From NCBI GenBank assembly GCA_003164785.1, contig PLUE01000022.1, positions 1 to 64,000 on the forward strand: 64,000 bases of DNA. The letters run 5' to 3'. The position numbers and the translations under genes were made by a program. Of this stretch, positions 15,091 to 24,300 are shown piece by piece. The stretch is from Gammaproteobacteria bacterium (GTDB taxonomy: Bacteria > Pseudomonadota > Gammaproteobacteria > Steroidobacterales > Steroidobacteraceae). Numbering within the stretch: position 1 is the stretch's first letter; the number at the start of each line of letters is the position of its first letter. The notes below the pieces were generated by a model. That model saw only the letters and a program-made list of their open reading frames with translations, had not been told where the DNA came from and did no database searches.

Positions 15091-16143
15091 ATGCTCACAT
15101 CACGAATTCCAGCGATCGGTATGATGCTCGGCTTAAGCGTAATGGCGCTGCCTGTTGCCGCCACCGCCAAGGCGACCCAGGGCGCTTGCGATGAAGCATG
15201 CCTCAAGGGCTTCATGGATACCTATCTGGACGCGTTGGCGAAGCACGATCCCTCGCTCGTGCCGACTGCTGCGCACTATCGCTACACCGAAAACGGCGCC
15301 CAAATCCCGCTCGGCGAAGCACTCTGGTTCACGTTCAATTCGTACGGCAAGTATCGCCACGACGTCTCCGATCCGCAAACCGGCGGCATCGCGACCTACC
15401 TGTCGATCACGGAAAACAAGGAAATGCCTTTTCCGGACTTACTCGCCATACGGTTAAAAGTAGCAGACCACAAGATCACCGAGATCGAGACAGTGGTTAC
15501 GCGCCATGCGCGCGGCGCCGAGAACATGCCGCCGAAAGATCCGAGTTGGATGGCGACGATGGACCGAATCGAGCCCGAGTCGACGCGCGTTTCACGCGAG
15601 GAGCTGAAAAAAGGTGCGCTCGGTTACATGCGCGCGGTAGCTTTCCACAACGGCGACCTAGCACCCTTCGCAGAGTCCTGTATTCGACTGGAGAACGGCG
15701 GTTTGACGGCGCTCGGTCCGAATGACGAACCGCCCGTGCCGAAGATGCAGATGCCGCCGCCGGCCAACGGCGCCGCGCCCGTGCCTAGTTTCTTTCTCTT
15801 GGGAATGGGTTGCGGAAAACAGCTCGAATATAAGTCTTACACGTTCATAACGGGCTACGAAGACGCGCGCTTTCCGATCGTTGATGTGAAACGCCAGATC
15901 GTGTACGCCATGTTCGACTTCATGCGGCGCGGCAACGTCGAGAGCTGGACCTACGAGGGCAAACAGGTGCCCTTTCCCGAAGGCATGCGCTACCCGAACG
16001 AAATCCTCAACACGGAGATGTTCAAATTCGTGAATGGTAAGATTACGCGGGTCGAGGCGGTATTCGAAGGGCCGCAAAGCTACATGCGGGGTACCGGCTG
16101 GCCCGGCGGCAGTAAGGCGGAATCGCGGCCGAACGGAGAATAA
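15091..16143 (+). CDS. Secreted protein of unknown function, DUF8021-like family (paralogue A)
   Basis: 350 aa. A signal peptide (ending VAATAKA) is followed by a conserved pattern: CDEACLKGFMDTYLDALAKH, then DPSLVP, YRYTENG, then LAIRLKVADHKITEIETVV. The same pattern occurs in the protein at 16868-17791 and in the stub at 19881-20093, so this is a local paralogous family (a SnoaL-like fold named DUF8021 from memory, unverified). A Cys pair at the mature N-terminus (CDxxC) could form a disulfide. The C-terminal half repeats a similar layout (NGKITRVEAVFEG). No function is assigned. It is the only plus-strand member, divergent from the esterase operon. Confidence 0.75.
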   Translation: MLTSRIPAIGMMLGLSVMALPVAATAKATQGACDEACLKGFMDTYLDALAKHDPSLVPTAAHYRYTENGAQIPLGEALWFTFNSYGKYRHDVSDPQTGGIATYLSITENKEMPFPDLLAIRLKVADHKITEIETVVTRHARGAENMPPKDPSWMATMDRIEPESTRVSREELKKGALGYMRAVAFHNGDLAPFAESCIRLENGGLTALGPNDEPPVPKMQMPPPANGAAPVPSFFLLGMGCGKQLEYKSYTFITGYEDARFPIVDVKRQIVYAMFDFMRRGNVESWTYEGKQVPFPEGMRYPNEILNTEMFKFVNGKITRVEAVFEGPQSYMRGTGWPGGSKAESRPNGE

Positions 16144-16193
16144 ACGGCCACGCCGCGAGGCAAGCAGTGCCGCGCCGTCGGACGAATCTCCGG

Positions 16194-16832
16194 CTAGGTG
16201 CCGGCGCCCGTCAGGAACATCGTCCAAGCCGCCTCGAAATACTTCGTCCGCAGCGTTTGGGTAGGCAGCACATCGCGCCCCAGAAGGGCCTGTTGATGGG
16301 GCCAGCCCGTCAGAAGTCCCGTCATGAAGCTGAACATCCGATCCGGTTCGGCGCGCTGCAGTTGGCCGTTGGCAATGGCCGCTCTCAGCAGGCGTTTTGT
16401 GAGATCGCTGACCGGCCCGACGTTGTTATCAAACGTGCGGCCGACAAAATCCGGAAAACGCGACGCTTCGGCGATCAAGACGCGTTGAAATGCCACCGAC
16501 TCCGGAGCCAGCATCAAGCCGAACATTTCTCGGGTGATATTTTTCAGCGCCTGCAAGGGGTCCTCGGCCTGTGCTACCTCCCAAACCCGCTTGCCGACGC
16601 TCTCGGAATGGTTATGCATCACCGTTTGAAAGAGCTTCTCTTTAGTCTCGAAGCGACGATAAATCGTCTGCTTGCCGGAACCCGACACGCTCGCGATCTG
16701 CTCGATCGAGGTAGCGGCGTAGCCTTGTTCCTTGAACAAACGCGTGGCCGTATCGAGGATCCGCTTGACGATGACTTCGGATTCTCGCTGATTCGGGCGG
16801 CCCGTGCGCCGGGCCCTTTTTTTGGGTTTCAT
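16194..16832 (-). CDS. TetR/AcrR-family transcriptional regulator
   Basis: 212 aa. A basic start (KPKKRARRTGRPNQ) leads into a TetR DNA-binding domain: ILDTATRLFKEQGYAATSIE, then QIASVSGSGKQTIYRRFETKEKLF, the canonical helix-turn-helix. A helical ligand-binding and dimer part follows to the end. ATG 16832 is preferred over a GTG two codons upstream; neither has a strong ribosome binding site. It is convergent with the secreted family member A and follows paralogue B (16868-17791) on the same strand by 35 nt, so it is likely cotranscribed with B and the quinohemoprotein and may control them. No clear operator was found. Confidence 0.88.
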   Translation of the reverse strand: MKPKKRARRTGRPNQRESEVIVKRILDTATRLFKEQGYAATSIEQIASVSGSGKQTIYRRFETKEKLFQTVMHNHSESVGKRVWEVAQAEDPLQALKNITREMFGLMLAPESVAFQRVLIAEASRFPDFVGRTFDNNVGPVSDLTKRLLRAAIANGQLQRAEPDRMFSFMTGLLTGWPHQQALLGRDVLPTQTLRTKYFEAAWTMFLTGAGT

Positions 16833-16867
16833 CGGCACACTTTAAGCCAAATTCGGGAACTCGCCTA

Positions 16868-17791
16868 TCAACGGGGATCAGGATGGCGCGTCCAGGGTGA
16901 CCGGATATAGTAAGGCGCCCCGATGAAGGTCGCCTCGACGCCCGTGATCATGCCGTTCTTGATCTTGAACATCTCGAGCAGCGACCACGTATGCGGCTCG
17001 CGAAAGATGGAGTGCTTCTCGGTTCCATCGGTGAGCTTATAGCCGTCGAGCACGCCCTTGTGATCGATGAATCCGCGGCTCATGACGATGCCCCTCTCCT
17101 CGTCGACGAGAAAAAAATCACGATCGCGAACACGATTGTTGAAGGCGTAGTAGCCGGACTTGAAGCCCTTTTCGATTTCGGCGAATTGCTTGCCATTCTC
17201 GAAACGGGAGGCATCGGGTGAGAATCGCGTACCGCGGATCTCGCCATTGTTATGCTCCAGAGTGGAGAAATAACCGTTCGCCAGCGAAATCAGCTGGGCG
17301 CGCGAGGAACGCTGCTCGGGCGGCACCGTCTTGGCGAGATCGGGATCGTGAGTATATCCTTGCACGTCGCCGATCGGAGTCGGCGGCCCGCTCAAGTTGC
17401 GTTTGGTCGATAGGATATGTTCGATTTCGGTGATCTTGCCATGCTTCACATTGAGGCGTATCGCGAGAAATCCCGGGGTGTCATTCTGCATGATGGACGT
17501 GTAGATGCCGACGTTTCCAGTGGTCGGATCCGAGATCGTCAGTGCCGGCCCCACCTCCTGGGTCACCGTGTCCCAGCTCGCGTCGGGAAACTGCATCTCC
17601 ACATTATTCTCGGTAAAACGCACCGTCTTCGATATGGGCGCGAGGCTCGGGTCATGCTTCACATACGCAGCACGGTAGCGATCGGCGATCCCCTCGAGGC
17701 AGGCTTTGTCGCAGGCGGCATTCGCCGCGCCGTTCGCGTATGCAAATACAAAAGCACCCGCAGCCACGATCAACTTCAGTGAGTTACGCAA
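16868..17791 (-). CDS. Secreted protein of unknown function, DUF8021-like family (paralogue B)
   Basis: 307 aa from a TTG start (GGGGGAAG about 6 nt upstream). The signal peptide ends ANGAANA. The mature protein begins with the family signature ACDKACLEGIADRYRAAYVK, then HDPSLAP, VRFTENNVEMQFPD, then LAIRLNVKHGKITEIEHIL. It shares order and spacing with paralogue A at 15091-16143, with a second half ending in KIKNGMITGVEATFIGAP. The function is unknown. It lies 57 nt downstream of the PQQ quinohemoprotein gene, so it may be a periplasmic partner, for instance a substrate-binding or lyase-like SnoaL protein (inference). Confidence 0.75.
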   Translation of the reverse strand: MRNSLKLIVAAGAFVFAYANGAANAACDKACLEGIADRYRAAYVKHDPSLAPISKTVRFTENNVEMQFPDASWDTVTQEVGPALTISDPTTGNVGIYTSIMQNDTPGFLAIRLNVKHGKITEIEHILSTKRNLSGPPTPIGDVQGYTHDPDLAKTVPPEQRSSRAQLISLANGYFSTLEHNNGEIRGTRFSPDASRFENGKQFAEIEKGFKSGYYAFNNRVRDRDFFLVDEERGIVMSRGFIDHKGVLDGYKLTDGTEKHSIFREPHTWSLLEMFKIKNGMITGVEATFIGAPYYIRSPWTRHPDPR

Positions 17792-17848
17792 TTTCTTCCC
17801 CCTATCTTTTGATGTTCTTCAGTTTTCGCGGCCGACGACGAGTTTGCC

Positions 17849-19864
17849 CTAAGGCAAGCCAAAGATCACGAGCGTCGCGGACCCATTGGCCGACGCCGAG
17901 TCGCGCGACGAGCTGCCCGAGGGCACGGCAATATACTGTTTGCCCGCAACCGCGTAGGTCGTTATCCCCGCTGCGACCGGGCCACCGGTCGCGAAGCGAT
18001 ACAATCTCTTGCCCGTCTTGGCATCGTACGCGACGAAATCACCGCCGGAGTTGCCGCTCAACAGTAGCCCTCCGGCAGTCGGCGTGACGGCCGCAAGGAT
18101 CGGATCCTTTTCGTGGACGCTCCACAATTCACGCCCACTGGCAGGATCGAATGCCTTGACCCAGCCGCTCTGTTTATCCTTCGGATCGATCTTGAACATC
18201 CCGCCGAAATAAACCCCGCCGGCCACATAGTGCGGCTCCGCCGACTGGATGGTGTTGCAACGATCCGCGGCGCCTAGGAACAGCACTTTCAGCTGCGGAG
18301 AATATGCAGGTCCGTTGTATTGACCGAGTGCGCCCGGACACACATGCACCGGCACGTCGGGGCTCAGCGGCGTGTCGACGTTTTCCCGAGTGGTAAAGGG
18401 CGACTGAGACAGCGTTTGATGGCTGTCTCGATCGTAGACGTACAGCAGACCGTTCTTGCTCGCTACCGCCATGTACCGCCGGCCAGCCTGCTCGAACAGC
18501 GCCGGAGCTGCGGCCGTGTCCCAGTCGTGCAGGTCGTGCGGAACCTGCTGCACGTACCACGCAAGCTTGCCGGTATCCAAGCTCAGCGCCACCACGGAAT
18601 CTGTATAGAGATTGACGCCCGGCCGCAGCTTATCGTTGAAGTCCGCCGCCGGATTGCCAGTGGGTACGAACAGCAACTTGCGGACGGGATCCACGGCCAT
18701 GGAAGACCACGTTGCTCCGCCGCCGTGCAAGGTACCGCCGCCCCAAGTCTCGGCACCGGGTTGGTTGCCCGTCGGCACCATATCGAAAGCCCAGATCAAT
18801 GCCCCGGTGTTGGCGTCGAAGGCATAGACGCGTCCGTTGATGCCGACGTCCGCGCCGGCGTCGCCGGTGAACACCTTGCCGTCGAACGCAACCGGCGCGC
18901 CGGTGATTTCGTAGCCTAGCGCGCCGTCGGCGACGCGCACGTCCCAGAGAACCTTACCGCTCTCGGCATCCAATGCAATGAGGTGGCCGTCCGTCGTTCC
19001 GCGGAACACCTTGCCTCGGTACAGAGCGACGCCGCGATTGACGGGCAAGTGCTCCGGATCGACTGGTACGTAGGTGTACGACCAGACGGCGGCGCAGTTC
19101 GTCCCATCGACTGCGGTGACTTTGTGAGCCGTCGTCAGATAGAGGCGTCCGTTGTAGGCGACCGGGCTCGATTCGAAGCTGCCGAGTTCGCCGAGCTGCA
19201 AGAGACACTTAACTCGGAGTTGATCGACATTCTTGACGTCGATCTGCTTCAGGGGTGAGAAGCGATCGCCCGCCAAATTACGGTTGTACGTCAGCCAGTC
19301 CGAATCCCGTACATTCAAGAGGTCGGCGTCCGTGGGTAGCGTTCCGGAAGCCTCTTCGATCTTGGCCGACGGTTGCGGATACTGCGCGGGTATTACGGCG
19401 GCGGCAGACGATGCATTTGCCGGCGCCGTCGCCGCGCTACCCGTGGAACCCAATACCGCATCGAGCTTTGCGGCGGTGAGCTTGTCCTTGGCCGGGGCAT
19501 ATCCGTTCTTCTCCAGGATGAACGCCGTAATCGCGAGATACTCATCCTCGGTCAAGCTTCCCGGCGCATTCTTCGGCATCTGCTTCGACACCACTTCATA
19601 GAAATCGCGCAAGTTATGGCGCCCATCCCCCCAGCTCCTGGCGAACGGCGCACCCATGAGACCCACTCCCGCGCCGCCTTCCAGGCTTGCGCCGTGGCAC
19701 GCACCGCATGACTTCCCATAACCCGCCCGGCCCTGCGTGACCTGCGACGGGGTAAAACTCGGCGGTGCGGCAGGCCCGTCTACGGCCATCGCGCCGGCTG
19801 CGCCGCCGCCGGCCGACAGCAGCAGCGCCGCCGATATTTTCCAAAATCGCCTTGAATTAATCAC
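17849..19864 (-). CDS. Exported quinohemoprotein alcohol dehydrogenase (N-terminal cytochrome c plus PQQ propeller)
   Basis: 671 aa. The GTG start at 19864 is supported by AAGGAG 5 nt upstream. Signal peptide at about 1-28, cytochrome c domain with CGACH at 53-57, a linker rich in Ala/Ser (about 135-165), then an eight-bladed PQQ propeller starting at DSDWLTYNRNLAGDRFSPL. Blade text such as LIALDAESGKVLWDVRV and WVKAFDPASGRELWSV and the motif HDLHDWD are typical of methanol/ethanol-dehydrogenase relatives. It should oxidise alcohols in the periplasm, with the haem domain accepting electrons. It differs clearly from the other quinohemoprotein at 5398-7305, so the island has two. Its gene starts 17 nt after the stop of a truncated secreted-family copy. 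Confidence 0.9.
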   Translation of the reverse strand: MINSRRFWKISAALLLSAGGGAAGAMAVDGPAAPPSFTPSQVTQGRAGYGKSCGACHGASLEGGAGVGLMGAPFARSWGDGRHNLRDFYEVVSKQMPKNAPGSLTEDEYLAITAFILEKNGYAPAKDKLTAAKLDAVLGSTGSAATAPANASSAAAVIPAQYPQPSAKIEEASGTLPTDADLLNVRDSDWLTYNRNLAGDRFSPLKQIDVKNVDQLRVKCLLQLGELGSFESSPVAYNGRLYLTTAHKVTAVDGTNCAAVWSYTYVPVDPEHLPVNRGVALYRGKVFRGTTDGHLIALDAESGKVLWDVRVADGALGYEITGAPVAFDGKVFTGDAGADVGINGRVYAFDANTGALIWAFDMVPTGNQPGAETWGGGTLHGGGATWSSMAVDPVRKLLFVPTGNPAADFNDKLRPGVNLYTDSVVALSLDTGKLAWYVQQVPHDLHDWDTAAAPALFEQAGRRYMAVASKNGLLYVYDRDSHQTLSQSPFTTRENVDTPLSPDVPVHVCPGALGQYNGPAYSPQLKVLFLGAADRCNTIQSAEPHYVAGGVYFGGMFKIDPKDKQSGWVKAFDPASGRELWSVHEKDPILAAVTPTAGGLLLSGNSGGDFVAYDAKTGKRLYRFATGGPVAAGITTYAVAGKQYIAVPSGSSSRDSASANGSATLVIFGLP

Positions 19865-19880
19865 CCGAACTCCTTCGCAC

Positions 19881-20093
19881 CTAGCGGGTGGCGATGCCGT
19901 TCTCGGTAAACCTCACATGCGGTGCCACGGGCAGGCGGGAGGCATCATGAGCGGCAAGGGCTGCAAGATAATCGTCCATGTAATGCGACCAACACGCTGC
20001 GTCGCAGCCGCTCGTCGCGGCAGGCGCCGGCGCGCCCCCCAAGACGAACGCAGCAACCACCGCAAAGCCAAATCGGATTGCCAACCTGTTCAT
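19881..20093 (-). pseudogene. Truncated DUF8021-like secreted protein (paralogue C, N-terminal stub)
   Basis: From ATG 20093 (GGGGGAA upstream) the frame gives a signal peptide (ending APAPAATS) and the family start CDAACWSHYMDDYLAALAAH, then DASRLPVAPHVRFTENGIA, then stops at 19881. That is 70 aa against more than 300 aa in paralogues A and B. The homology ends exactly at the RFTENG motif, so the gene was cut rather than diverged. The next gene's ribosome binding site follows directly. Confidence 0.75.
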
Positions 20094-20279
20094 TATTCCG
20101 TATTCCCCCGGCCCCATAGCGCCTTAAAACTGAAGCAATCACGCGGCTATTACCCATTCTTTATGTATACGATACCGTACCGTTCTTTTAAGAGTCTCGC
20201 AGAGCGACGATGCGGACGCAAGGTTTTCGTTCGCATCGGTGGGCGCCGTGGCGATCCGAATTCTCCCCTTTGGCATAAC

Positions 20280-20357
20280 GGAGAGGCCGAGCTTGCGGCA
20301 GGTTTTCTTCAAGCTGATGAAGGTGTCCCGGCATTGTCTGCCGACTTCACTGCGGGT
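20280..20357 (-). mobile_element. Possible transposase C-terminal remnant
   Basis: About 26 residues on the minus strand (TRSEVGRQCRDTF then ISLKKTCRKLGLS) resemble the C-terminal region of some transposases, where R.EaGrqcRDTF.SLKKTCrKLG.SFWDYL is common. The usual continuation is lost after LGLS, so this is at most a scrap. The insertion-sequence family cannot be named. It lies between the island genes and tRNA-Cys. Confidence 0.35.
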
Positions 20358-20745
20358 ACCGCCGCTGACTGGGTTCCCAGACACCAATGCGAGCGCGGAT
20401 GGAGCGGCAGTTAACGCAGGTGACAGAAACCACCGGAAAATTAGACCTTGAGAAACGCGCCCGCGTCCAAGCCGATTCCGCGGAGGCGGCCGCCTCTGCG
20501 TCCGATCCAAACGTGCCGGGTCCGACGGTTACGCCAGACGTCATTAACGGTACGGACGAGTACGATGTCGATGCGCAAAACGACGACATGGAGGAATACT
20601 CTTGGTGTGATAATGCGAACAACGCAACTGCAGGGTGCTGAACATATGAGCGCGACAACGAAGAAAAGCGTCGAGGTATTCGTATTGAGTCTTTTCGCGA
20701 TCGCGGCGGACTGCTGATTTACGGAGAAATACCGAAGTAGTTTAT
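20358..20745. other. Gene-poor stretch beside tRNA-Cys
   Basis: No convincing gene is seen. Base composition is less GC-rich than in neighbouring genes. Open frames on both strands are short, lack ribosome binding sites and show no family pattern. A 23-codon frame from 20646 to 20717 ends in ADC and is not supported. It probably holds decayed mobile or intergenic DNA. Confidence 0.4.
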
Positions 20746-20819
20746 TGGAGGCTCGGGTCGGAATCGAACCGGCGTACACGGCTTTGCAGGCCGCTGCATG
20801 ACCACTCTGCCACCGAGCC
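20746..20819 (-). tRNA. tRNA-Cys (anticodon GCA)
   Basis: The 74-nt minus-strand sequence folds as a cloverleaf: acceptor arms GGCTCGG and CCGAGCC with discriminator T and encoded CCA, D-arm GCAGAGTGGTCATGC, anticodon loop CTGCAAA (anticodon at 20785-20787) and T-arm loop TTCGATT. It is a lone tRNA. The DNA on its 3' side (lower coordinates) is the mosaic catabolic island, the usual side for island integration. Confidence 0.97.
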
Positions 20820-20825
20820 TCTAGG

Positions 20826-20859
20826 TCAAAAACAACGAACCCCGGACTGGCCGGGGTTC
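20826..20859 (-). terminator. Rho-independent terminator
   Basis: A 9-bp perfect GC-rich stem (GAACCCCGG at 20837-20845 with CCGGGGTTC at 20851-20859, 5-nt loop) is followed on the minus strand by a T-rich run. It lies between the efflux operon end (20962) and tRNA-Cys, so it most likely ends the minus-strand efflux transcript. Confidence 0.8.
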
Positions 20860-20961
20860 TCGGGAAACTTAAGGGAGGGATGGGGACTCGCCTAACTCAT
20901 TGCTTTCCCAGTCAATTTGGGATCTTAACAGGTCGGTCCGAGGCGCACAAGGCGCCAATGG

Positions 20962-21387
20962 TCAAGGGTGCTTACGCGGGATCGTCACCCCGCCGATGAC
21001 GGCGCCCTTCCGTGCATCGTAGGTCGCCGGACCGCCGAGCGTTGCGCCCGACGATTTCCGTATCGCTGCAACGCCAGGACTCTTGACTGTCGCGGCAGCG
21101 GGCCGGAAACCCGATGCACTAGGAAGATTTGCGCGAACGGCGGGCGCCCTGGGCCTCACCGGCAGGGCCGTGGGTTGCGCGGCAACCGGCGGATGAGCCG
21201 CGACCGAACGCGGCTTGGACGCAAGAGCGCTCGTCACCGCCGCCCGCGGTGACGCCACTTGCGATGGTTTGCCGGCGGAGTGGTTCGTCGCCATGCCCGG
21301 CCGAGGCGGCATCCAACCCATGCTGGGCGCGGCGAAGCCCAGCATGCCGAAGGATAGTAAAATCGAGCGCATCAGATTGGAGCGCAT
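20962..21387 (-). CDS. Small exported Pro/Ala-rich protein at the end of the RND operon
   Basis: 141 aa with an N-terminal signal peptide (MRSILLSFGMLGFAAPSMG) and a low-complexity Ala/Pro/Ser/Val-rich body. It has no recognised domain. Its ATG overlaps the stop of the RND pump (TGATG), so it is translationally coupled to it; a second ATG five codons in is equally possible. It may be a periplasmic accessory or an unstructured cell-wall protein. A terminator follows about 100 bp downstream. Confidence 0.55.
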   Translation of the reverse strand: MRSNLMRSILLSFGMLGFAAPSMGWMPPRPGMATNHSAGKPSQVASPRAAVTSALASKPRSVAAHPPVAAQPTALPVRPRAPAVRANLPSASGFRPAAATVKSPGVAAIRKSSGATLGGPATYDARKGAVIGGVTIPRKHP

Positions 21388-24300
21388 CAGATTTCCATCG
21401 GTTCCGGCTCATCGTTGTTTGCCGCGGCTTTGCGCAAGACGGTGAGCTGCAGTGCAGGAACGACGATGAGCAACATGATGGGGCCAATCAACATCCCGCC
21501 GACCACGACGGTGGCGAGCGGTCGCTGCACCTGACTGCCGATACCGGTCGAAAATGCCGCGGGAACCAAGCCGATGCAGGCGGACAAGGCGGTCATCAAC
21601 ATCGGCCGCATGCGCTTTTCGGCCGCGTGCTCCATGGCCTCCAGCGAGGTCATGCCCTGCACGATGAGTTCATTGAAATAGGTCAACACCAAGATGCCGT
21701 TCATGACCGACACCCCCAACAGAGAGATGAAGCCGATGGCCGCGGACACGCTGAACGGCAGCCCGGCCGCGAACAACGCAATGACGCCCCCGGCGACGGC
21801 GAAGGGAATTCCTGCCAACGCGAGCAGACTATCGCGCACGGAATTGAACAGGCTGTAGAGCAGGATCATGATCAGCACCAGACTCATGGGCACGAACAGC
21901 GCGAGGCGTGTTTTGGCGGTCTGCAGGTCCTGGAACTCGCCCGCCCAGACGATCCGATAGCCGGTGGGTAACTTGACGTTCTTTGCGATTCGCGCCTGCG
22001 CCTCGGCGACGGTGCCGCCGAGGTCGCGACCGCGCACGCTGAACTTGATCGGAATGTAGCGCTGCGTGGTCTCGTGATAGATGTACGACGCGCCCGAATC
22101 CAAACTGATGTCGGCCAGTTCACGCAGAGGAATATACGCGGTGCTGCCGCCGGCCGTTTGATAGCCGACCGGAACGGCGCCGATCTTGTCGATGCTGTCG
22201 CGGTCGCTCCTCGCCAGCCGCACGGTGAGAGCGAATTGCCGGTCGCTCTCGAGCACATTGGTCGCGACCACGCCCGCCATGGCCGCCTGGATGACGCTGT
22301 TCACGTCGCCGGTGTTGAGGCCATATCGCGCCGCCTTGGCTCGATTGACCTTGATGTTCAGGTTCGGCTGGCCGACGATGTGAAACACGCCGAGATCCTC
22401 CATGCCTTTGACCTGCTGCATCTCTTCCAATACCTTGGCGGCGTATTGCTCCAGAACGGCGAGGTTGGGCCCCAGAATCTTCACCGAATTGGCGCCCTTG
22501 ACGCCCGACAAGGCCTCCTCGACGTTGTCTTGAATGTACTGGGAGAAATTGAACACCACGCCCGGCAGGGCGGCGTCGAACTCCGCCTGCAATTGCGCGG
22601 TCAATTTGTCCTTGGTCATACCCGATGGCCATTCGTCGAAGTTCTTCAGCGGCGCGAACAACTCGACGTTGGAGAACGGCGAGGCGTCGCTGCCGTTGTC
22701 GGGGCGGCCGTGCTGCGACACCACGGTCAGCACTTCCGGATGCCGCAGCAGGATCTCGCGCATCTTGCGGGTCGCCTCGGTGCCGGCGTCGAGCGACATG
22801 GTCTGGGGCATCGCGGCGCGAATCCAATAATTCCCCTCCTCCAAGGCCGGCAGGAATTCGCTTCCCAAAAATGGAATCATGCATCCCACCGCCACCAGGA
22901 ACAACACGCCGACGCCGACGCTCAGCCCGCGACGATGCAGCGAAAAATCGAGCACCGGCCTGTAGAGGCGATGCAAGCCGCGCACGATGAACGTTTCCGT
23001 CTCGCTGATGCGTTCCGGCAACAGCAGCGACGCCAGGACCGGCGTCACCGTGAACGTCGCGATCAGCGCACCGGCGAGCGCGTAGCCGTAGGTCCGTGCC
23101 ATGGGGCCGAAAATCTGGCCCTCGACGCCCTGCATGGTGAACAGCGGACCGAAGGCGGCGATGGTGATCGCGGTGGAGAACAGGATCGCCTTGTCGACCT
23201 GCAGCGCCGAAAAATAGATCATCCGCAGGCGTATCGTCCACGGCGTCCCGCCGCTCTGCGAGAAATCGGCGGCGTCGCCCCCCGGGTTCACGCCCTGCAC
23301 CATCTGTGCTTGCAGGTCGGGCATGGCTTGCAGATTGCGGAAAATATTCTCGACGAGAATCACCGCCGAATCGATGATGATGCCGAAGTCGACCGCGCCG
23401 ATCGACAACAGGTTGGCGTCCTGCCCCTGCAGCACCAGAATGATGATGGAGAAGAACAGCGCAAAGGGAATGTTGACGCCGACGATGATGGCGCTGCGTA
23501 AGTTGCCGAGAAAGATCCACTGGATCAAGAAGACCAGCAAGCACCCGAAGACGAGATTGTGCAGGACGGTGTGGGTGGTCACGCTGACCAGCGAGCTGCG
23601 ATCGTAATACGGAACGAGTTTCACCCCGGGCGGCAGGGTGCCGTCGCCGTTGAGCTTGGCGACGGCCTCCTTGATGCGCGGGATGATGTCGTTCGTGTGC
23701 TGGGTGCGGCCCATCACCACGATCGACGCCACGACGTCGTCCTCATGGTCACGGCCGGCGATACCGAGTCTCGGCACGAAACCGACGCTGACCTTCGCCA
23801 CATCCTTGACCAGCACCGGCAGGCCGTTGAATTGCCCGAGGACGACGTTCTGGATGTCCTCGACGTGGTAGCCCTGGGTCAGATCATCGTTGCCGCCGCT
23901 GTCGATGAGTCCGACGCCGCGGATATTGACCGATTGCTGACCGACGCTGATCTCGCGTCCACCCACGTTGATGTTCGAATTTCCGAGCGCCGTCAGCAGC
24001 TGGGGCAGCGTGATGCCGAATGCCTGCAGCTTCGCCAGATCGGCCTCGACATCGAACTCTTTGGTCGTGCCGCCCCAGCTGTTGATCGCCACGACGCCCG
24101 GAATCGTCGACAGCCGGCGCGCGGCGATCCAATCCTGCACGGTGCGAAGGTTGGTGAGCCCGAAGTGCGGCGGTCCCACGACCTGATAGCGGTAGACCTC
24201 GCCGACCAGGCTCGACTGCTGGATCTGAGCGGTCTGATTGCCCGGCAGTGACACGTTTTGCTGCAGGCTCAGAGCCGCCTGGGTGTAGGCGAAATAATAA

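Noticed and set aside
20387-20717. Short plus-strand frames near tRNA-Cys, including one ending in ADC
   Set aside because: No ribosome binding sites, no recognisable motifs, and overlapping frames on both strands look equally random.
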